The notes below the pieces were generated by a model. That model was not told the DNA's origin. It saw nothing but the letters and a program-made list of their open reading frames with translations, and did no database searches. From NCBI GenBank assembly GCA_014859895.1, contig JACZKS010000162.1:1-59207 (forward strand): DNA of 59,207 bases. The letters run 5' to 3'. Numbering within the stretch: the first letter of the stretch is position 1; each line of letters starts with the position of its first letter. This stretch comes from Rhodospirillales bacterium. Lineage in GTDB: Bacteria > Pseudomonadota > Alphaproteobacteria > Rhodospirillales > Shumkoniaceae. Made by a program: the position numbers and the translations under genes. Of this stretch, positions 19,328-28,997 are shown piece by piece.

Positions 19328-20508
19328 GAGGCGGCCCTCCGCGGCAGGCCGCGATGCTGGGCCGCACCCTCGAGGAAGCCATTGAACACCCGGTGGAACT
19401 CGGGCACGTCGAGCAGGAAGGCGTCGTGGCCGCCGTCGCTGTGGATCTCGGCGAAGCTGACGTTGGCGGCCGCCGCGTTCAAAGCGTTGACCAGCCGCTT
19501 GCTCTCGGCGGTCGGATACAGCCAGTCGCTGGTGAACGAGATGACGCAGAAGCGCACCCTGGTGCCGCGGAAGGCGTCGGCCAGCGTGCCGCCGTGCGTC
19601 TGCTCGATGTCGAAATAGTCCATGGCGCGTGTGATGTAGAGGTAGGAATTGGCGTCGAAGCGCTCGACGAAGGTGCTGCCCTGGTGGCGCAGGTAGCTTT
19701 CCACCTGAAAGTCGGCGTCGAAGCCGTAGGTGATGCGTTCCCGGTCCTGGAGGCGGCGGCCGAACTTGGCCTGCAACGAGCTTTCCGAGAGGTAGGTGAC
19801 GTGCGCGGCCATGCGCGCCACGGCCAATCCGCGGTGCGGCCATTTGCCCTGGTTCAGGTAATCGCCGGCGCACCAGTCGAGGTCGGCCATGATGGCCTGG
19901 CGTCCGACCTCGTGGAAGGCGATGTTCTGGGCCGAATGGTGGACCGCTGTGGCGATGGGCGCCGCGGCGAACAGGCGCTCGGGATAGGAAGCCGCCCATT
20001 CCAGCACCTGCATGCCGCCCAGCGAGCCGCCGACCACGGCGAACAATTGCTCGATGCCCAGATGGTCGATCAGCATCCGCTGGGCACGCACCATATCGCC
20101 GATGGTGATGACCGGCAGGCCCAGGCCCCACGGCTTGTCGGTCGCCGGGTTGGTCTCCTTGGGACCGATCGTACCCATGCAGCCGCCCAGGATGTTCGAG
20201 CAGATGACGAAGTAGCGCTCGGTGTCGATGGGCTTGCCGGGGCCGACCATCAGGTTCCACCAGCCGGCCTTGCCGGTGACCGGATGCGGCTCGGCCACGA
20301 ACTGATCCCCGGTCAGCGCGTGGCACACCAGGATGGCGTTACTCTTCTCGGCATTGAGCGTGCCATAGGTCTGGTAGGCCATCGTGAAGTCGGAAAGCTC
20401 GACGCCGCAGTCGAGGCGCAAGGGTTGCTCGCGGCCGAGCGCCACGCGGTAACCGGGCAGCGTCCGGGTGTCCCACCGGCCAAGGGGTATGGTATGGCGG
20501 TTGTCCAT
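19324..20508 (-). CDS. metX: Homoserine O-acetyltransferase
   Basis: 394 residues from ATG 20508 (AGGAAGA upstream). Alpha/beta-hydrolase fold with the nucleophile elbow [15 protein letters not shown] (Ser), the family motif [28 protein letters not shown] and the late catalytic [12 protein letters not shown]. It acetylates L-homoserine with acetyl-CoA for methionine synthesis; some members of this family use succinyl-CoA, which cannot be excluded. metW is coupled downstream. No SAM-II riboswitch was recognised in the short leader. Confidence 0.93.
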   Translation of the reverse strand: MDNRHTIPLGRWDTRTLPGYRVALGREQPLRLDCGVELSDFTMAYQTYGTLNAEKSNAILVCHALTGDQFVAEPHPVTGKAGWWNLMVGPGKPIDTERYFVICSNILGGCMGTIGPKETNPATDKPWGLGLPVITIGDMVRAQRMLIDHLGIEQLFAVVGGSLGGMQVLEWAASYPERLFAAAPIATAVHHSAQNIAFHEVGRQAIMADLDWCAGDYLNQGKWPHRGLAVARMAAHVTYLSESSLQAKFGRRLQDRERITYGFDADFQVESYLRHQGSTFVERFDANSYLYITRAMDYFDIEQTHGGTLADAFRGTRVRFCVISFTSDWLYPTAESKRLVNALNAAAANVSFAEIHSDGGHDAFLLDVPEFHRVFNGFLEGAAQHRGLPRRAAS

Positions 20509-20673
20509 TCTTCCTGGCGATCGTCCGAATTCCTGCCGAAGGCGGCGCCTATTGCTAGGATACATGGCGGCGAACATCAACGTTTTCTTTGATTTTGCAG
20601 GAGCATGCCGGTATCACTATTCGGCTTTCGGGGCGGGGCGCCCCTTTCCAGGACGGATACCGGGATTGCCAGG

Positions 20674-21606
20674 ATGAGTGCGGGCAAGTCACTCGACGCG
20701 TTGCGGCGCGAGATCGACCGCATCGACGACGCCATTCACGACCTGATCCAACGGCGGACCAAGGTCGTCGAGTGCGTGCGCGATCTTAAGGCCAACGACC
20801 GCATCAAGATCCGACCGTCGCGAGAGGACGAGATTCTCTACCGGTTGATGGCGTCCCATCGCGGCAATTTCCCGAAGCGTGAGCTGGCGCGCATCTGGCG
20901 CGAGTTGATCGTCGCCACCCTCTCCTTCGAGGGGCCTTTCACCGCCGCCGTCTACGCGCCCGACCGGGCGCGTTCTTGTTGGGATCTGGCGCGCGACCAG
21001 TACGGCACCTTCACCCCGATGACGACCCATCCCTCGGCCCGGCGGGTCATCCAGAAGGTGCGCGACGGCGATGCTACCGTCGGCATCCTGCCGCTGCCCC
21101 GCCAGGACGACCCCGATCCGTGGTGGCCGCACCTGATGACGAACGAGCCCGAGGGGCCGCGCATCATCGCCCGCCTGCCGTTCGCCGGTCCCGGCAATAC
21201 TCGGTTTCCCGACGCCCAGGCCCTGGTCATCAGCCCGGTGGATCGCCAGCCGACCGACCGCGAACGATCGCTCATCGCCATCGAGATGGCCGAGGACGTG
21301 GGACAGGCGAAAGTTGCCGAGGCGCTGCGCGAGGCCGGTTTGTCGCTCGTCCAGATCATCGTCTGGCGGGAATCCCACGGCCTCGGGATGTGCCTCTATC
21401 TGGCCGAACTGGAAGGCTTCGTCGGTATCGAGGATCGCAGCTTGGCGCGCTTCAATGCCGCGCTACGCGAGCGAGTCATTCGTGTCGCCCGGCTGGGCGG
21501 CTATGGCACACCCCTTACGCCCGAGGATATGGCTGTCGTGCCGGAGGAGCCGGCGGCCACGCCTTCCCAATCAACCTCTCCCAAACCCAGGAAACGTCGG
21601 ACATGA
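20674..21606 (+). CDS. Chorismate mutase with degenerate prephenate-dehydratase-like domain
   Basis: 310 residues from ATG 20674. Residues about 1-90 form an AroQ chorismate mutase (DALRREIDRIDDAIHDLIQR, ending RIWRELIVATLSFE). The rest resembles a PheA prephenate dehydratase/ACT arrangement (PSARRVIQKVRDGDATVGIL) but lacks the catalytic TRF motif in its expected context, so it is more likely structural or regulatory. It converts chorismate to prephenate. First gene of a phenylalanine/tyrosine unit, with its stop overlapping the next ATG by 4 bases. It ends in a short Ser/Pro/Lys tail. Confidence 0.85.
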   Translation: MSAGKSLDALRREIDRIDDAIHDLIQRRTKVVECVRDLKANDRIKIRPSREDEILYRLMASHRGNFPKRELARIWRELIVATLSFEGPFTAAVYAPDRARSCWDLARDQYGTFTPMTTHPSARRVIQKVRDGDATVGILPLPRQDDPDPWWPHLMTNEPEGPRIIARLPFAGPGNTRFPDAQALVISPVDRQPTDRERSLIAIEMAEDVGQAKVAEALREAGLSLVQIIVWRESHGLGMCLYLAELEGFVGIEDRSLARFNAALRERVIRVARLGGYGTPLTPEDMAVVPEEPAATPSQSTSPKPRKRRT

Positions 21607-22700
21607 GCCTTCTCGTTCCCCAGCCGGGGATCATGGACATCACCCCCTATGTCGGCGGCGAGTCCAAGATTTCGGGCGTCAGCCGCATCATCAAGTTGGC
21701 CTCCAACGAGGGCGCCTTCGGACCAACCCCTAAGGCGATGGCGGCCTTCGTCGCCCATGCCGGCGAAATGTACCGCTACCCCGACGGCGGTTCCACGGCG
21801 CTGCGCGAGGCGGTGGCAGCGCGTTACGACCTTGATGCCTCGCGCATCGTCTTCGGCGCCGGCTCGGACGAGCTGATCGGGCTCCTGTGCCGCGCCTATG
21901 CCGGGCAGGGCGACGAGGTGCTTTATTCCGAGCACGGCTTCCTGATGTACCCGATCGCCGCCAAGTCGGCCTCGGCCACGCCCGTCGCCGCCCCCGATCA
22001 GGGGCTGACCGCCGACGTCGACGCCATCCTGGCCAAGGTGACGAAGCGTACCCGCATCGTCTTTCTGGCCAATCCCAACAACCCGACTGGGACCTATCTG
22101 CCCAGGGACGAACTGGAGCGCCTTCGGGCCGGCCTCAGCGACAACATCCTGCTGGTCATCGACGCCGCCTATTCGGAATACATCGATCTGCCCGATTTCT
22201 CTTCGGGCCTCGAACTGGTCGATGGCGGCGCCAACACGGTGATGACCCGCACGTTCTCCAAGATCTACGGGATGGGCGGCTTGCGCCTGGGCTGGGCCTA
22301 CTGCCCGGTGGCCGTCGCCGACGTGCTCAACCGGGTGCGTAACCCCTTTAACGTCAGCTCGGCGGCCCAGGTGGCCGGCCTGGCGGCGTTCGCCGATACC
22401 GAGTTCGTGGCTAAGGTCAAGAAGCACAACGACGAATGGCTGCCGTGGACGATCAATCAGGTACGTGCGCTCGGCTTCGAAGCGCCGCCCAGCGTCGGCA
22501 ACTTCATCCTGGTGCGCTTTCCGGCCGGCCCGGGGCGTGACGCCACGGCGGCCGACGCCCTGCTCAGGAGCCGCGGCATCATCGTCAGGCGGATGGCCGG
22601 CTATGGCCTGCCCGACGCGCTGCGCATTACCATCGGGCGCGAGGACGAGATGCGGGCCGTCATCGGCGCCTTGAGCGAGTTCGCGAGGCAAGCGGCATGA
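21603..22700 (+). CDS. hisC: HisC-type histidinol-phosphate / aromatic aminotransferase
   Basis: 365 residues, fold-type I PLP aminotransferase with IIKLASNEGAFGPTPKAM, YRYPDGGSTALREAVA, FLANPNNPTGTYLP and the PLP lysine in TFSKIYGMGGLRLGW. Between chorismate mutase and prephenate dehydrogenase such enzymes commonly transaminate imidazole-acetol phosphate and also phenylpyruvate or 4-hydroxyphenylpyruvate, so an aromatic role is likely here. Start (ATGA) and stop (ATGA) both overlap the neighbouring genes. Confidence 0.92.
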   Translation: MSLLVPQPGIMDITPYVGGESKISGVSRIIKLASNEGAFGPTPKAMAAFVAHAGEMYRYPDGGSTALREAVAARYDLDASRIVFGAGSDELIGLLCRAYAGQGDEVLYSEHGFLMYPIAAKSASATPVAAPDQGLTADVDAILAKVTKRTRIVFLANPNNPTGTYLPRDELERLRAGLSDNILLVIDAAYSEYIDLPDFSSGLELVDGGANTVMTRTFSKIYGMGGLRLGWAYCPVAVADVLNRVRNPFNVSSAAQVAGLAAFADTEFVAKVKKHNDEWLPWTINQVRALGFEAPPSVGNFILVRFPAGPGRDATAADALLRSRGIIVRRMAGYGLPDALRITIGREDEMRAVIGALSEFARQAA

Positions 22701-23626
22701 GTGAAAAAGCCACCTCGCCGATGTTCGCGCGCGTCGCGCTGATCGGCATTGGGCTCATCAATTCGTCGCTGGCGCGCGTCCTCAGGCGCGACGGCCTGGC
22801 CGGCCACATCGCGATCTGCGCCAGGACCCGCGCGACGCTGGACAAGGCGATGGCCCTTGGCTTGGCCGACAGCGCCACCATCGATCCGGGGGTGGCTGTC
22901 CAGGATGCCGACCTCGTGGTCATCGGCACGCCGCTCGGCGCCTATGCCGACGTCGCCCAGAATATGGCCTCGAACCTCAAGGCAGGGTGCATCGTCACCG
23001 ACGTCGGCTCTGTCAAGGAGGCGGTGATCCGCACCGTCGCGCCCCATCTGCCCCAGGGCGTCCATCTGGTGCCGGCCCATCCGGTGGCGGGGACCGAGCA
23101 TTCCGGTCCCGAGGCCGGCTTCGCCGAGCTGTTCGAGAACCGCTGGTGCATCATCACTCCGCCCGCCGGGACCGATCCGGCGGCGGTCGAGCGGGTGGTC
23201 GAACTGTGGCGCCACGCCGGCATGAAGATCCAGATGATGGAAGCGGAGCGTCACGACAAGGTGCTGGCCATCACGTCGCACGTGCCGCACCTCATCGCCT
23301 ACACCATCGTCGGCACGGCGACCGATCTCGAAGGCGACCTGCGCGACGAGGTGATCAAGTTTTCGGCCGGCGGTTTCCGCGACTTCACGCGCATCGCCGC
23401 CTCCGACCCCACGATGTGGCGCGACATCTTCCTCACCAACAAGGAGGCGGTGCTGGAAATGCTGGGCCGTTTCAGCGAGGATCTGATCGCGCTTCGCCGG
23501 GCCATCCGGCGCGACGAGGGCCAGACGCTTTATGACGTCTTCTCGCGCACCCGCCAGATCCGCCGCGGCGTCATCGACGCCCAGCAGCACATTCCGCCCA
23601 AGAGCCCGAAGAACAACGCCGGCTGA
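22697..23626 (+). CDS. tyrC: Prephenate/arogenate (cyclohexadienyl) dehydrogenase
   Basis: 309 residues with an N-terminal NAD(P)-binding domain (ALIGIGLINSSLARVLRRDG), DVGSVKEAVIRTV, HPVAGTEHSGPEAGFAELF and the C-terminal helical domain with HDKVLAITSHVPHLIAYTIV, all typical of TyrA/TyrC dehydrogenases. It oxidatively decarboxylates prephenate or arogenate for tyrosine synthesis. No ACT domain is attached. It ends the aromatic unit; no terminator hairpin was obvious after it. Confidence 0.92.
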   Translation: MSEKATSPMFARVALIGIGLINSSLARVLRRDGLAGHIAICARTRATLDKAMALGLADSATIDPGVAVQDADLVVIGTPLGAYADVAQNMASNLKAGCIVTDVGSVKEAVIRTVAPHLPQGVHLVPAHPVAGTEHSGPEAGFAELFENRWCIITPPAGTDPAAVERVVELWRHAGMKIQMMEAERHDKVLAITSHVPHLIAYTIVGTATDLEGDLRDEVIKFSAGGFRDFTRIAASDPTMWRDIFLTNKEAVLEMLGRFSEDLIALRRAIRRDEGQTLYDVFSRTRQIRRGVIDAQQHIPPKSPKNNAG

Positions 23627-23878
23627 GGCGCCGGGTCGGGCGGGCCGGATCGCTGCGGTGGACGCGGCGTCACCGCATATCAATAGTAGATTGTGCAGAG
23701 ACGCGTGGCGGCTCGACGCCGTTCCATGCCCGCGTCGATTTTTTGATCGTGGTGCTTTACTAAAATTCAAAATTGTCTGGACTTTTTGTCCTTTCATCAG
23801 CTTTCCTTCTCCACGGCCGTACGAGGGAGGCGTATGGGCCCGAAAGAACTACGTGATCGTCACGGTGGGGGAACGACA

Positions 23879-25891
23879 ATGTTCGATCATCTTAAGGTCA
23901 GCCGAAAGCTCATGGCGCTTTCGGCCGTTTTTTTATTGCCGGTTGCCTTTCTGGCTTGGCTGTTGGTGGTACAGAGCCAGAAGGACATTCATTTTGCCGC
24001 CAAGGAGCGGGACGGAGGCCGCTATCTTTCCGGTCTGGCCCGCCTGCAAGTCGATCTCGTCACGGGTTGGTACGCCGGCCAGCCGCTTTCGGCATTGAAG
24101 CCGGCGCGCGATCGTGTCGCCGGGCTTGAACGCGAGATGTCCAACCCGATGGATACGGCGGAGTTGTTCGCCGCCATGGACAAGGCCGCGGCCGACCTTG
24201 CGGCGGCGGGGACGGCGGACGCCGACCGGGCGAAGTTCGAGGTGCTGATGACTGCGTTGCGTGCCGTTATCGGGCGGGTAGGCGACAGTTCCAACCTGAT
24301 CCTCGATCCCGATCTCGATTCCTATTACGCCATGGATATCTCGCTGCTGAAGCTGCCCGAACTGGTCGATGCCTCCTCGAGGGTGCTGGAATCGGCCGAG
24401 CGTTTCCTCAAGTTGCCCACGGTCGAGGTGGCACAGGCGGCAGAACTGCTGACCCGGTTGGGCATCTATCAAGGAGTTGCCGACGGGGTTGGGGTGTCGC
24501 TTGATTCGGGATATCGGGGCAACGTCGACGGTCGCATGCGCCCAGCCCTCGACCCGGTTTACACCTCGTTCAAGGCGACGGCCGACTCTTTCGGCCAAGC
24601 GCTGGGCGCGCTGGCGAAGGGGGACGGGGCCGCAGGCGCGCGAGCGGATGCCGCGTCGCTGCGGCGACTGCAGGCGGCGGTGGTCAAGGAAACCGACGTC
24701 CTGTGGAAGGCGGTGATCGCCGAGATGGACCGTCTGCTGGCCCAGCGTATCGCCGGCTTCGAGCAAAAGCTCTGGCTGAGTCTGGGAGCGTCTTTCGTCG
24801 TCGTGCTGCTGGCGCTGGCGTTGGCTTACGCGGTGGCCCGGTCGATCAGCCGGCCCCTTCTGACCCTGAATGGGGCCATGGGCGCATTGGCCGGAGGCAG
24901 CCGCGAAGTGGAGGTGCCGTTTGCCGCCCGCCGTGACGAAGTCGGCGACATGGCGCGCTCGCTCCAGGTATTCAAGGATAGCCTGATCGAGGCCGACCGC
25001 ATGGCCGAACGCGAACACGCCGAGACGGAAGAGCGGGAACGTCGATCGAAAAGGCTGCATGAGCTGGCGATGGAGTTCGACGCCCGGGTGGCGGGGGTGT
25101 TGAAGGCGCTGGAAGGGGCCGCCCGCACCATGGGCGATACGTCGTCCAGCATGACGGCGACGGCCCGCAATACGGCGGTCCAGGTCGGTGACGTCGCCGG
25201 AGCGGTGGAACGGACCTCGGTCAACGTGCAAACGGTCGCCTCGGCCGCCGAGGAACTGTCGGGTTCTATTGCCGAGATCGGGCGGCAGGTCACGCAGGCG
25301 TCTCAAATCGCTTCCGCCGCCGTGACCGAGGCCGAACGCACCAACGTCAGGGTGCAGGGTCTCGCGGCGGCCGCCGACAAGATCGGTGAGGTGGTGGCGC
25401 TCATCACCGACATCGCCGAGCAGACCAACCTGCTGGCCTTGAACGCTACCATCGAGGCGGCCCGTGCCGGCGATGCCGGCAAGGGTTTCGCGGTGGTGGC
25501 CAGCGAAGTGAAGAACCTTGCCAACCAGACGGCCCGGGCGACCGAAGAGATCGGCGCCCAGATCGCCGGCATCCAGGCGGCCACCCAGGAGGCGGTCTCC
25601 GCCATCGAGGAGATCACCCGGACCATTGCGAAAATCAACGAGGTCAACGCGGGCGTCGCCTCGGCGGTCGAGGAGCAGGGCGCCGCCACCCAGGAAATTG
25701 CCAGGAACGTCGAGCAAGCCGCAAGCAGTACGGTCGAGATGGGTACGGAGGTCGGCGGCGTCAAAAACGCCGTCGATCAAACCGGCGTGACGGCCGGCCA
25801 GGTGGCGCAGGCGGCCAACAGCCTGACCCGCGAAGCCGAGGCCCTGAAAAGTTGCGTCGACGCGTTTCTCGGCGAGGTCAGGGCTCTCTGA
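23879..25891 (+). CDS. Methyl-accepting chemotaxis protein
   Basis: 670 residues from ATG 23879 (GTGGGGGAAC upstream). Transmembrane helix at about 16-34, a periplasmic sensor of roughly 265 residues (about 35-295) without cysteines or obvious known domain, second helix at about 300-325, HAMP (about 325-380) and a C-terminal signalling domain with [48 protein letters not shown] at the hairpin tip. No CheR-binding pentapeptide at the C-terminus. The sensor has a helical look, ligand unknown. Isolated gene, converging on yqgE. Confidence 0.93.
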   Translation: MFDHLKVSRKLMALSAVFLLPVAFLAWLLVVQSQKDIHFAAKERDGGRYLSGLARLQVDLVTGWYAGQPLSALKPARDRVAGLEREMSNPMDTAELFAAMDKAAADLAAAGTADADRAKFEVLMTALRAVIGRVGDSSNLILDPDLDSYYAMDISLLKLPELVDASSRVLESAERFLKLPTVEVAQAAELLTRLGIYQGVADGVGVSLDSGYRGNVDGRMRPALDPVYTSFKATADSFGQALGALAKGDGAAGARADAASLRRLQAAVVKETDVLWKAVIAEMDRLLAQRIAGFEQKLWLSLGASFVVVLLALALAYAVARSISRPLLTLNGAMGALAGGSREVEVPFAARRDEVGDMARSLQVFKDSLIEADRMAEREHAETEERERRSKRLHELAMEFDARVAGVLKALEGAARTMGDTSSSMTATARNTAVQVGDVAGAVERTSVNVQTVASAAEELSGSIAEIGRQVTQASQIASAAVTEAERTNVRVQGLAAAADKIGEVVALITDIAEQTNLLALNATIEAARAGDAGKGFAVVASEVKNLANQTARATEEIGAQIAGIQAATQEAVSAIEEITRTIAKINEVNAGVASAVEEQGAATQEIARNVEQAASSTVEMGTEVGGVKNAVDQTGVTAGQVAQAANSLTREAEALKSCVDAFLGEVRAL

Positions 25892-25902
25892 CCGGCAGGC
25901 GC

Positions 25903-26526
25903 CTATAGCGTGATCCCGGCCAGGGCGGAGGCGCGGTCCCATTTGGTGGCGACGTCGTCGTCGAACACCAGGTCGGGATCGGCCGGCGCCGTCAGCCAAT
26001 CCTTGCGAGCCATTTCCTGTTCCAGTTGCCCCGGCCCCCAGCCGGCGTAGCCGACCATCACGAGGCGTCGCTTCGGCCCCATGCCCTCGGCGATGGCCTT
26101 AAACACCTCGGTGTCGGCGGTCATGGCGAGCGGACCCGGCGTCGCCGGTGTGGCCGGCCCTTTCCAGTCGTTGGAGTGCAGCACGAACAGGCCCCCGGAA
26201 TCGACCGGCCCGCCGTAATGGAGCACAACATTGCCCGTGGCCTGGCCGGGGTCGAGGCCAAAGCCCTTGATCAGCTTGTCCAGCGGCCCGATGCCGAGCG
26301 GCCGGTTGATGACGAGGCCGAAGGCGCCGTGCGCGGAGTGGTCGACCATGTAGATGACGGTACGGGCGAAACGCGGGTCGGGCATGGTCGGCGCCGCGAT
26401 CAGGAACTGGCCTGGGACATAGGGCAACATTCCAGTGCGCGGCTTCGTTTCCGAGAGGCCGATCAGGGGCGCCAGCAAGACTCCCGCCGCTGCCAGCAGC
26501 GAGAGGATGGATCTGGGGAACGCCAT
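25903..26526 (-). CDS. YqgE/AlgH family protein with N-terminal hydrophobic extension
   Basis: About 207 residues from ATG 26526. The core (from about residue 37) has GQFLIAAPTMPDPRFARTVI and GAFGLVINRPLG, the YqgE/AlgH (UPF0301) signature. Unlike the usual form, which starts directly at the LIA.P motif, this one has about 33 extra residues with a hydrophobic stretch (SILSLLAAAGVLLAPLIGL) that looks like a signal peptide or anchor. A TATAAT box ends 7 bases before this ATG and no ribosome site exists, suggesting leaderless translation. Function of the family is not settled. Confidence 0.88.
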   Translation of the reverse strand: MAFPRSILSLLAAAGVLLAPLIGLSETKPRTGMLPYVPGQFLIAAPTMPDPRFARTVIYMVDHSAHGAFGLVINRPLGIGPLDKLIKGFGLDPGQATGNVVLHYGGPVDSGGLFVLHSNDWKGPATPATPGPLAMTADTEVFKAIAEGMGPKRRLVMVGYAGWGPGQLEQEMARKDWLTAPADPDLVFDDDVATKWDRASALAGITL

Positions 26527-26533
26527 GGCGGCC

Positions 26534-26539
26534 ATTATA
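26534..26539 (-). promoter_or_regulatory. Perfect TATAAT box at the yqgE start
   Basis: On the minus strand TATAAT is followed by 7 bases and then the ATG at 26526, so transcription would begin at the start codon. No convincing -35 hexamer lies 16-18 bases upstream, which keeps confidence low. Confidence 0.35.
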
Positions 26540-26589
26540 GCAGGTCTCGGCGTCGCCTCCGATGGCCGGCAGTTGCGGCCATTCCGCCG

Positions 26590-27711
26590 CTAGCGGCCTT
26601 GCCAGCGAACCGGCGGGATCACGGCCAGCGGCACCGGTCCGACATAGAGGCGGCGCTCCTGCACGGTCAGAGGGACGGTGAGGCTGATCCGGCCGGCATC
26701 GTTGCGCTTGGAGAGGACCCCCAGCACCATCTTGGCGGTGACGGCGTCCTGCGAGCGGATGAGGCCTTTCTCGTGTAGGGCGTTGACTGTCTCAAAAAAA
26801 CCTTCGATACGCGTCGTGAAGGCGCCGATGGGCTGCAGGTCGGCGTCGAGGGCCAGCGTGCCGTCGGCGGCGAGCGTCAGCGGGCCGTAAATCAGCCCGA
26901 GGTGGCGCACCTCGACGGTACCGCCACCGTCCCGCCAGCCGGCCAGGGCATCGACCAGCGGGCCGGGTGGGACGCCGCCCAGCACGGCGGCGGCAAGCTC
27001 GATGGCGGCGATGTCGGCGCCGAGCGGTAGCCCCCAGACGGTCGGCACGCCCAGATCCCGCGCCGTCAGGCGGATGTCGGCGACGGGCGTGCGATCGGTG
27101 GCCGTGGTCCCCGGCGACAGCACGAGGTCGAGGGTGCCACGGCCCAGCGCCAGCCGGTCGAGCGGTCCGTCGCCGGCGAAATCTGCCGCCTCCACCTCGA
27201 TATGGCTGTCGACCACGCGGCCGCCATCGAGGCGAATCTGGGCGTTGACGATATCGGCGTGGCCTTCCGCCGTCCAACGGGTGCCGTTCGCCGTCCACAT
27301 GAGGGCATGGCGGCCGGGGGCCTGCACGGTGAACCGCTGGAAATTCCACGGCCGCATCTCGGCCACCACCTGCACGGCTTCCCATCCCCACGGCGCGTCG
27401 GCGGCCGGCAACGAGAAGGCCGGCTTGTCGAGGACAAGCCGCAAGTGGAACGGGAAGCCGCCGATGTCCAGGTGTTCGAAGGCAACGACGGCGCCTTCCC
27501 GCCGTTGGGCCTCGACCCAGCCCAGCAGAGAATTTCTCGCCAGTGCCGCCGCGTAGTACCACAAGCCGATATAGAGGGCGCCGATCACGATGCCGGCGCC
27601 GACGGCGCCGAGTGCCCACTTGGCGGCTCTCAAACGGCGCGGTGGCCGGTAGTCGAGAGCGGGGTGCCGCTCGGCGGCCTTTCCGGGACGGGGTGGGGTC
27701 GGCTGGCGCAT
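26590..27711 (-). CDS. DUF2125 domain-containing membrane-anchored protein
   Basis: 373 residues: a basic N-terminus, one transmembrane helix at about 33-57 (WALGAVGAGIVIGALYIGLW), then a large beta-rich periplasmic domain of DUF2125 type (YYAAALARNSLLGWVEAQRR, FPFHLRLVLDKP). The fold recalls AsmA-like or lipid-transfer proteins of the envelope, but no function is established. It lies 54 bases upstream of yqgE on the same strand; both may concern the envelope. Confidence 0.82.
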   Translation of the reverse strand: MRQPTPPRPGKAAERHPALDYRPPRRLRAAKWALGAVGAGIVIGALYIGLWYYAAALARNSLLGWVEAQRREGAVVAFEHLDIGGFPFHLRLVLDKPAFSLPAADAPWGWEAVQVVAEMRPWNFQRFTVQAPGRHALMWTANGTRWTAEGHADIVNAQIRLDGGRVVDSHIEVEAADFAGDGPLDRLALGRGTLDLVLSPGTTATDRTPVADIRLTARDLGVPTVWGLPLGADIAAIELAAAVLGGVPPGPLVDALAGWRDGGGTVEVRHLGLIYGPLTLAADGTLALDADLQPIGAFTTRIEGFFETVNALHEKGLIRSQDAVTAKMVLGVLSKRNDAGRISLTVPLTVQERRLYVGPVPLAVIPPVRWQGR

Positions 27712-27828
27712 GGGGCGAAGCTTGGTCCGGGCGGTTGACGGTGGGCCCCGTTATAGACCGTTGCGCGCCGGGGATCGAGGGATTAGCCTCGGTTTTCGCC
27801 ATGCCGAAAAGAACGCTGCCGAGGGCCG

Positions 27829-28428
27829 ATGGAGCCGATTTTCGCCGCGGGGAACGGCTATGACGCCGTGAACGCGACGAACGGTGATTTCTGGGTTTTC
27901 GCATACGGTTCGCTCATGTGGCGGCCGGGCTTCGAGTACGTCGAGGCCCGCAGCGCGCTCCTTCGCGGCTATCATCGCGAATTCTGCGTCTATTCGCATC
28001 GCCACCGGGGGACGCCGCAAAAACCCGGCCTGGTGCTCGGGCTGGATCGCGGCGGCTGCTGCCGGGGGCTGGCCTTCCGCGTCGCCGCCGCCGAGGTCGA
28101 GGCGGTGATGATATATCTGGCCGAGCGCGAGATGGTGAACAACACCTACGAGCCGCGCACGCTCCCCGCCGAGACCGAGGGCGGGCGCCTTCCCGTGTAC
28201 GCCTTCGTCGTGCGCCGCGACCATCCGCAATACGCCGGCAAGCTGGCGGTGACGGAAGCCGCCACCCTCATCGTGCAGGGTGAAGGCATTTCCGGGCTCA
28301 ACCGCGATTACCTGATCAACACCGTCAGGCGCCTGGAAAGCCTGGGCTTTATCGACAAGCGCCTGCACGCCCTGCTGACCGAGGTCAAGCGGATGACCGG
28401 CGAGATCGAGCGAGGGAGCGGCATTTGA
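27829..28428 (+). CDS. ChaC-like gamma-glutamylcyclotransferase (copy 1)
   Basis: 199 residues with FWVFAYGSLMWRPGF, the substrate-binding YGSLMW loop of the ChaC family, LLRGYHREFCVYSHRHRGT, KPGLVLGLDRGG and LAEREMVNNTYEPR holding the likely catalytic Glu. ChaC enzymes cleave glutathione to 5-oxoproline and Cys-Gly. It overlaps the following paralogue by 4 bases, so the two are co-translated. It diverges from the DUF2125 gene. Confidence 0.9.
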   Translation: MEPIFAAGNGYDAVNATNGDFWVFAYGSLMWRPGFEYVEARSALLRGYHREFCVYSHRHRGTPQKPGLVLGLDRGGCCRGLAFRVAAAEVEAVMIYLAEREMVNNTYEPRTLPAETEGGRLPVYAFVVRRDHPQYAGKLAVTEAATLIVQGEGISGLNRDYLINTVRRLESLGFIDKRLHALLTEVKRMTGEIERGSGI

Positions 28429-28997
28429 GCATGGCCGGAGGAACCTTGCTGCCGGCCGGGAGCGATGTCTGGGTGTTCGCCTATGGCTCGCTGATGTGGA
28501 AGCCGGATTTCGCCTTCGCCGAGGTGCGGCTGGCCCGGCTTCACGGCCATCATCGGGCGCTCTGCATCTATTCCATCCGCGGCCGTGGCACCGACGATAA
28601 GCCCGGCCTGGTGCTGGGGCTGGATCGCGGCGGCTCCTGCGTGGGGCGGGCCTATCGGGTGACGGCGGCGGATTGGGAGGCGGTGCGGGCCGCTCTGCAT
28701 GAACGCGAGATGGTGACCCAGGTCTATACGCCGGCCTTCCTTTCCGTCGTTCTCGACGATGGCCGGCGGGTGACGGCCTACGGCTTCGTCGCCAAGCGCG
28801 ACCACGTCCAGTACACGGGCCGCCTGGTCGAGGCGCGGATGGTCGAACTGATCCTCCAGGGCACGGGCCCGCGCGGCACCTCGCTCGATTACCTGGCGCA
28901 GACCGTGGTGCAACTGGATGCGCTGGGCATCAGGACGGGGCCGTTGCACCGGCTGTTGAGACGCGCCAACGCGACGGCAACCGTCCCTCCCGCCTAA
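28425..28997 (+). CDS. ChaC-like gamma-glutamylcyclotransferase (copy 2)
   Basis: 190 residues, a paralogue of the preceding gene: VWVFAYGSLMWKPDF, CIYSIRGRGTDDKPGLVLGL and LHEREMVTQVYTP align without gaps. Start is TTG 28425 or ATG 28431; GGGAG near 28413 suits the TTG better. The two differ over much of the C-terminal half, so this is an old tandem duplication or two acquisitions rather than a recent copy. Both keep the catalytic Glu. The 3' end overlaps a convergent small gene by 68 bases. Confidence 0.87.
   Translation: MSMAGGTLLPAGSDVWVFAYGSLMWKPDFAFAEVRLARLHGHHRALCIYSIRGRGTDDKPGLVLGLDRGGSCVGRAYRVTAADWEAVRAALHEREMVTQVYTPAFLSVVLDDGRRVTAYGFVAKRDHVQYTGRLVEARMVELILQGTGPRGTSLDYLAQTVVQLDALGIRTGPLHRLLRRANATATVPPA

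Noticed and set aside
20509-20673. SAM-II riboswitch upstream of metX
   Set aside because: Alphaproteobacterial metX/metA leaders often carry one, but the 96 bases to the neighbouring region lack the conserved GCUAAA-type core.
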